Assembly: GCA_036924085.1 (NCBI GenBank)
Contig: JAVGWX010000005.1
Coordinates: 97,192,172 to 97,256,171, forward strand
Length of the DNA: 64,000 nt
Reading direction: 5' to 3'
Source of the DNA: Ariolimax columbianus
Lineage: Eukaryota > Mollusca > Gastropoda > Stylommatophora > Arionidae
Below, piece by piece: positions 53,001 to 59,000 of the stretch. Numbering within the stretch: position 1 is the first letter of the stretch; each line of letters opens with the position of its first letter. Both the position numbers and the translations under genes were made by a program. Under the pieces are notes generated by a model, which was given only the letters and a program-made list of their open reading frames with translations, ran no database searches and had not been told where the DNA came from.

Positions 53001-56000
53001 TATATATAAAAGATAAAAAGTATACATAAATAATACATATCATAAAAATAAACATAATTTTTTTAACATTTAAATTCTTTTTTAAATATCCTCACAATAT
53101 GACTAGGCTGCAGTTTGATCCATCTACCTATCTTCAGTCCACTTATGTCATTAGACATTGTGAGGAGGTGTGACCTCCTTTGTTTTATATTTTTTGGCAG
53201 AAGAAAATCCGCTGGTGACTTGCCAGGTCAATTCCATTATCTGTTACTAATCGCTAGGTTGGTAGGTCCTGGAATATACTATGGCCTAATTTTGGGACTG
53301 GTGGTTGTGGAAGTGTAAATTTGAGCAAGGTAGGCCTGCAACCACACAGTCCCCTTTTTTAAACTTGAATTTTGTCCAAGCAGCGGTTGGTAAGCCTACT
53401 CTTTTTTATTTCCAACTGTCAAGGGATTTTTAATGTGCGCATCACTGAAACTGGATGTCTGATCTCACTACTCAGAGATCATAGGAAAATTTTCCCAGAT
53501 GATCCACATGAAAAAATATTGGTCTCCACCGTGATATGGACTTGCAACCTCCAGCACCTGAGGTGAACACTGTACCTCGAGACCACTGGGTCCCCCAGTT
53601 TGATATCTTTTAATAAAGAATGCAGTGTGAGGTTTTTTATTTGTTTCTGTCTTTGATAATCTGCTACCTAAAAAGAAATATTTGACAGAGAAATGCTGTT
53701 GAAGATGTGCAGCCTCGATGTGTATCCACTAAGGCATGCTCTGAAGCACAACAACATCAACAGATGGAGATCAGTCATACCTGGGGGTGACAGCCTAGGG
53801 AGTTGTTTGTGTCACAGTCGCACTGACTCACGCAGTTGGAGCCATATCTAAATGATGGGCAAGGCTGGTTACATTCTAAGCTTGACATGCCTGATTGGCA
53901 GTCACAGTGGCCTGATTTCTTGTTGCAATAGCCATTTGGACATTTTTGTTGACAGGCCTGGATGAGACAAGTACAGTAAAGTAAACAAGACACAAATGTA
54001 AATGAAACTAAAGTGCAATTAAATAATTGAGACTAAAATAAAAAATAGGAATTGAGACAAAGGTACAATAAGGAAATTGAGATAACGGTACAATAAAGTA
54101 AAAGAAACAAAGGTATAATAGAGTAATTGAGACAAAGGTACAATAAAGTAAAATAGACAAAGGTACAATAAAGTAATTGAGACAAAGGTACAATAAAGTA
54201 AAATAGACAAAGGTACAATAAAGTAATTGAGACAAAGGTACAATAAGTAAAATAGACAAAGGTACAAAAAAGTTAAATAGACAAAGGTACAATAAAGTAA
54301 AAGAGACAAAGGTAGAATAAAGTATTTGAGACAAAGGTACAATAAAGTAATCGAGACAAAGGTACAATAAAGTAATTGAGACAAAGGTACAAAAAAGTAA
54401 AAGAAGCAAATCTCACCTCGTCACATCTGTCACCATAGAAACCGACTGGACAGTCATTCTCACAGAAGTCCCCATCGACACCTGGTGGACACTTACATTC
54501 TCCTGTCACATGATGACACATGCCACTATTCTTGCAGCGACACAGGCTGCTGCAGCCATTCCCAAATGTACCCTGAGGATATTGCACAGAGCAAAGTACA
54601 TATAGTATATGAGAGTGAACAAGTATAGTGTACACTCAAAATTACTGTATGACGTAGTAACCTAGACAATGAATGAACAGTTAGAGAACAGAAATGATGA
54701 TTTTGAAATGTGGATATATTAAAGAATGGATCATGTCTTGTAAGAAAGAAAGTAAACAAATAAGAATCTTTGAAGAAATTAAGGATTAAAAGAGAATTGA
54801 CAAGCAAAATTAGAATCTGGCAGTTAAGATAATTAGGTCACATCTAAAGACATTATACCTTGCTATAGACAGCAGATGAAAAAAAGGTGGAGAGCAAACA
54901 AGCCAGATTTTATCACAACTATAAGTGAGAGGATAACAGTGAAAGATATAGAGGGAAACATCTAGCAGGTTGTATCATCAAGGCCATTAACACAAATGAT
55001 GATGAAGATCTATTGCAGGTGAACTTCAATGTCGAGATAGCACTAGAACTGAACATGTAGTACTCCTGTAAATATTCTCTGCCATTGAATAACCACCTTA
55101 TTCACTCTTCTAATCTCTGTATCAAACTTTCAAGAGTTTTCTATCAACCCCAGACATCTATTACTAAATATAACAGTATGTTGATATGTAATGGAATGTG
55201 GTGTGGTAAAGTTTGCAGAATATATATTTATAAGATTAGAAAAAAGATGATATGATAGAGATGAGCTGAGGGGGTATGATATGAGGAAATAAATGGAGTG
55301 AGTGGATAAGTGAGATGATAGATGAGAGGAGATGATACAAGTGAGAGGATAGAAGATTGATGAAAATAGATAACTGAGATAATGAATGAGACGGTGGGAT
55401 AGATGTAATGAGGGGATTGATGAGAGAATAAATGAGATTATTAAATAAATGAGTGGATAGATGCAATGATAAATGAAATGATGAATGAGATGTGATTGAT
55501 GAGATGGGATGGGTGGTTGAAATGATGAAATAGATGTGATGTGTGAATAGATGAGATGGCGGTATAGATGTAATGGGTGAATAGATGAGATGGAGGAATA
55601 GATGAGATGTATGAATAGATGAGATGTTGGAATAGTTGTAATAAGTGAATAGATGTGATGGGTGAATAGATGAGATGGTGGAATAGATGAGATGGTGGAA
55701 TAGATGAGATGTATGAATAGATGAGATGTTGGAATAGTTGTAATAAGTGAATAGATGTGATGGGTGAAAAGATGGGATGGGTGAATAGATGAGATGGTGG
55801 AATAGATGAGATGTATGAATAGATGAGATGGTGGAATAGTTGTAATAAGTGAATAGATGTGATGGGTGAAAAGATAAGATGGGGGAATAGATGAGATGAT
55901 GGAATTGATGTAATGGGTGAATAGATGGGACAGGGGAATAGATGAGATGTATGAATAGATGAGATGGTAGAATAGTTGTGATAAGTGAATAGATGTGTTG

Positions 56001-59000
56001 GGTGAAAAGATGGGATGGGTGAATAGATGAGATGGTGGAATAGATGAGATGTATGAATAGATGAGATGGTGGAATAGTTGTAATAAGTGAATAGATGTGA
56101 TGGGTGAAAAGATGAGATGGGGGAATAGATGAGATGGTGGAATAGATGTAATGGATGAATAGATGAGATGGGGGAATAGATTAGATGTATGAATAGATAA
56201 GATGGTGGAATAGTTGTAATAAGTGAATAGATGTGATGGGTGAAAAGATGAGATGAGTTAATAGATGAGATGGTGGAATAGATGTAATGGGTGAATAGAT
56301 GAGATGGGGGAATAGATGAGATGGTGGAAGTTGTGATAAGTGAATAGATGTGTTAGGTGAAAAGGTGAGATAGGTGAATAGATGAAATGGCAGTATAGAT
56401 GTGATGGAGGGATATATGAGATGGTGCAATAGATGTGATGGAGGGATAGATGAGATGGTGTTATGAATGAGATGGGTGAATAGATGAGATGGGGGAATGG
56501 ATAAATGGGTGAATCGATGAGAAAGGGTGAATAGATGAGATGGCGGTATAGATGAGATGGCTGAATAGATGAGATGGGTGAATGGATGAGAAAGGGTGAA
56601 TAGATGAGATGGCGGTATAGATGAGATGGCTGAATAGATAAGATGGCGGTATAGATGAGATGGCTGAATAGATAAGATGGCGGTATAGATGAGATAGTTG
56701 AATAGATGAGATGGCGGTATAGATGAGATGGTGGTATAGATGAGATGGTGGTATAGATGTGATGGAGGGATAGATGAGATGGTAGTATAGATAATATGAC
56801 AGGATAGATGTTATGGGGGATAGATGAAATGAGGGATAGATATGATGGGGGGACAGATGTGATGATGGAATAGATGGGATGGCTGAATAGATGAAATGAC
56901 AGTGTAGATGACATGAAGGGATATATATAATGGGGAAATGGATATGATGGAGGGATAAATGAGATGGGGGATAGATGTGATTGGAGAATAGATATGATGA
57001 TATTATAGTGTAAATGAGTGGTTAGATGGGATGAGATGATTGGCTTGGCTCGGCTTAGTTCGTTCTCAATCTCCCGCTACCAAACCTTGAAAGGGCTTAG
57101 GTAGCAGAATGTAGTCCAGAGAACAGATTGCGTTGTGTCATAGTTTACAGCTTGACTGTGATATTTGTACCTTTCGGTCCAACACATCTGACTTCAGCAA
57201 GCATTTTTGTGAGTACCGGGTTAGTATTCCCTCTTCGATCCCTTTTCCTTAGCCAGTCTGCCTGCTGCAGCCTGTTATCCAGGATCACTGCGTGGAGGTG
57301 TAGAAGGGTCTTGGCAGCTCTGGTTTGCTGGCCCTGACACTAGCAGTCAGCTATGGGTCGCTGACCACTGCAGCTCATGCGCTGCTCAGCATCTTGATCC
57401 CGGATGAGATGATTGATGAGGGTATAGATGAGTTGAGAGAAAATATAATATGAGATTAGATCATTTGAGATAAAGATCTACACCTCTGTGCTGCCTTACC
57501 TCTGGACAAGTTTCGTTGCAGACAAACCCCATCCATCCAGGCTGACACAGACAAGCATCTTGTTGCTGTGTACATATGGCTCCATTAAGACAAAGTTGGC
57601 AGGTAAATCTACAGTCTGGCCCAAATGTGCCAAGAACGCATTCTGACAAAAGAGTTTGGACTTATATTCAATGATTAATTAATGACACACTAAACACGTT
57701 CACTACACACTTGATGTGGCTTAATTTTCTTTTCTTCTCGTTGTTACCATCATGATGTGAGTGTACACAGTAATTTCTGTGGCAATGCATTCCAAGCATT
57801 CACCATTCTCTGACTGAAAGAATATTCCCTAGTATCTAATCTTGACCTTTCTTTAATTAATCTGTAGCTGTGCACGCTTGTTCTTGTAGACGGCGGTACT
57901 ATGAAAACTTGTTATAGCTCTATTTATCCTTTCTCTTGATAATCTTATAAACCTGTATTAAATCACCTCAAATTCTTCCCTAGTCTATACACTGTAGGCC
58001 GGTTTTTCTGAGTCTATCCTCATAGCTATAATTCTAGAATCCCACTATCATTGGGTGTTCTCTTGGCGGAGTCTAGTAGGTGCTGTCAAGAAGAAGGCTT
58101 TTCCTGTCTGAGGCTATGTGTTGAGAATCCACTGGAAGCTTTTAAATGGAAGTTGAAGCTTAGCCTACGTTAAATTCTGTCAAGATTGTTACAATATCAA
58201 ATTTATTGTGGTGATAGATATAACTATTTTAGATGAAGAGAAAAAGAGAGACAATTATACTTGTTGAAAATTGCAGTTATTGAAAAGAATAATTTCAGCG
58301 CTATTTCAAATGACTATATTAAACAACATTTGTTACAATAATAAAAAGAAGCAATAATTAAATTAATCTTAAAAATAATTTAATTTATAATAAGAACATA
58401 ATCAATAATACAGCACACTCATTAATAATATTGAATTGGTTGGATAATAAAAAACAACCTTTTTTAAGATGAGCATTAAAATAAAAGGAGCAGTCATCTA
58501 AACTAATAAAAACAGCAATTTTACGAATAAACATAAAAAATAGCATCTAACAAAAATTATAATACAATACAGTACTTATTCAAATGAACATAAAAACAGC
58601 AATCATTGAAATTATAATATCAGAATAGAGCTTATTGAAATGAACATAAAAACCAACAATCTTTTCAACAATGACAGAAACAGCAAATTGACACAGAAAA
58701 TAACACCAAAATGACTGTAGAATATACTGTTCTACACAACAAGCTGAAAGTGAACACTGACTTGAAAGGTTCTGAACATCCAAGAGTTCCAGAGTCAGGA
58801 AATCATTTTCATTATGCAACTCAGTAGCAACAGGTGTCTTGGAGGTGTTCTCAAATTGGACCCTTGTCAGGTCTGCTGACTCTAGGCCTTTGCTCTTAGC
58901 TAGAGACACTGAAGCTGATGGGAGGAGGAGTTGATAATAACATAAACAATACCTGTAATACTTGAAATCTTGGTATACAAACAGTATACTGCCAGGTAGC

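Noticed and set aside
54008..54409. Leucine/phenylalanine-rich repeated frame that looks like membrane segments
   Set aside because: A 24-25 bp intronic minisatellite read on the minus strand; only the part above 54417 is a real exon.
56181..56914. 218-residue Ser/His/Ile/Pro-rich frame
   Set aside because: Reading of the GATG array on the minus strand; no coding features.
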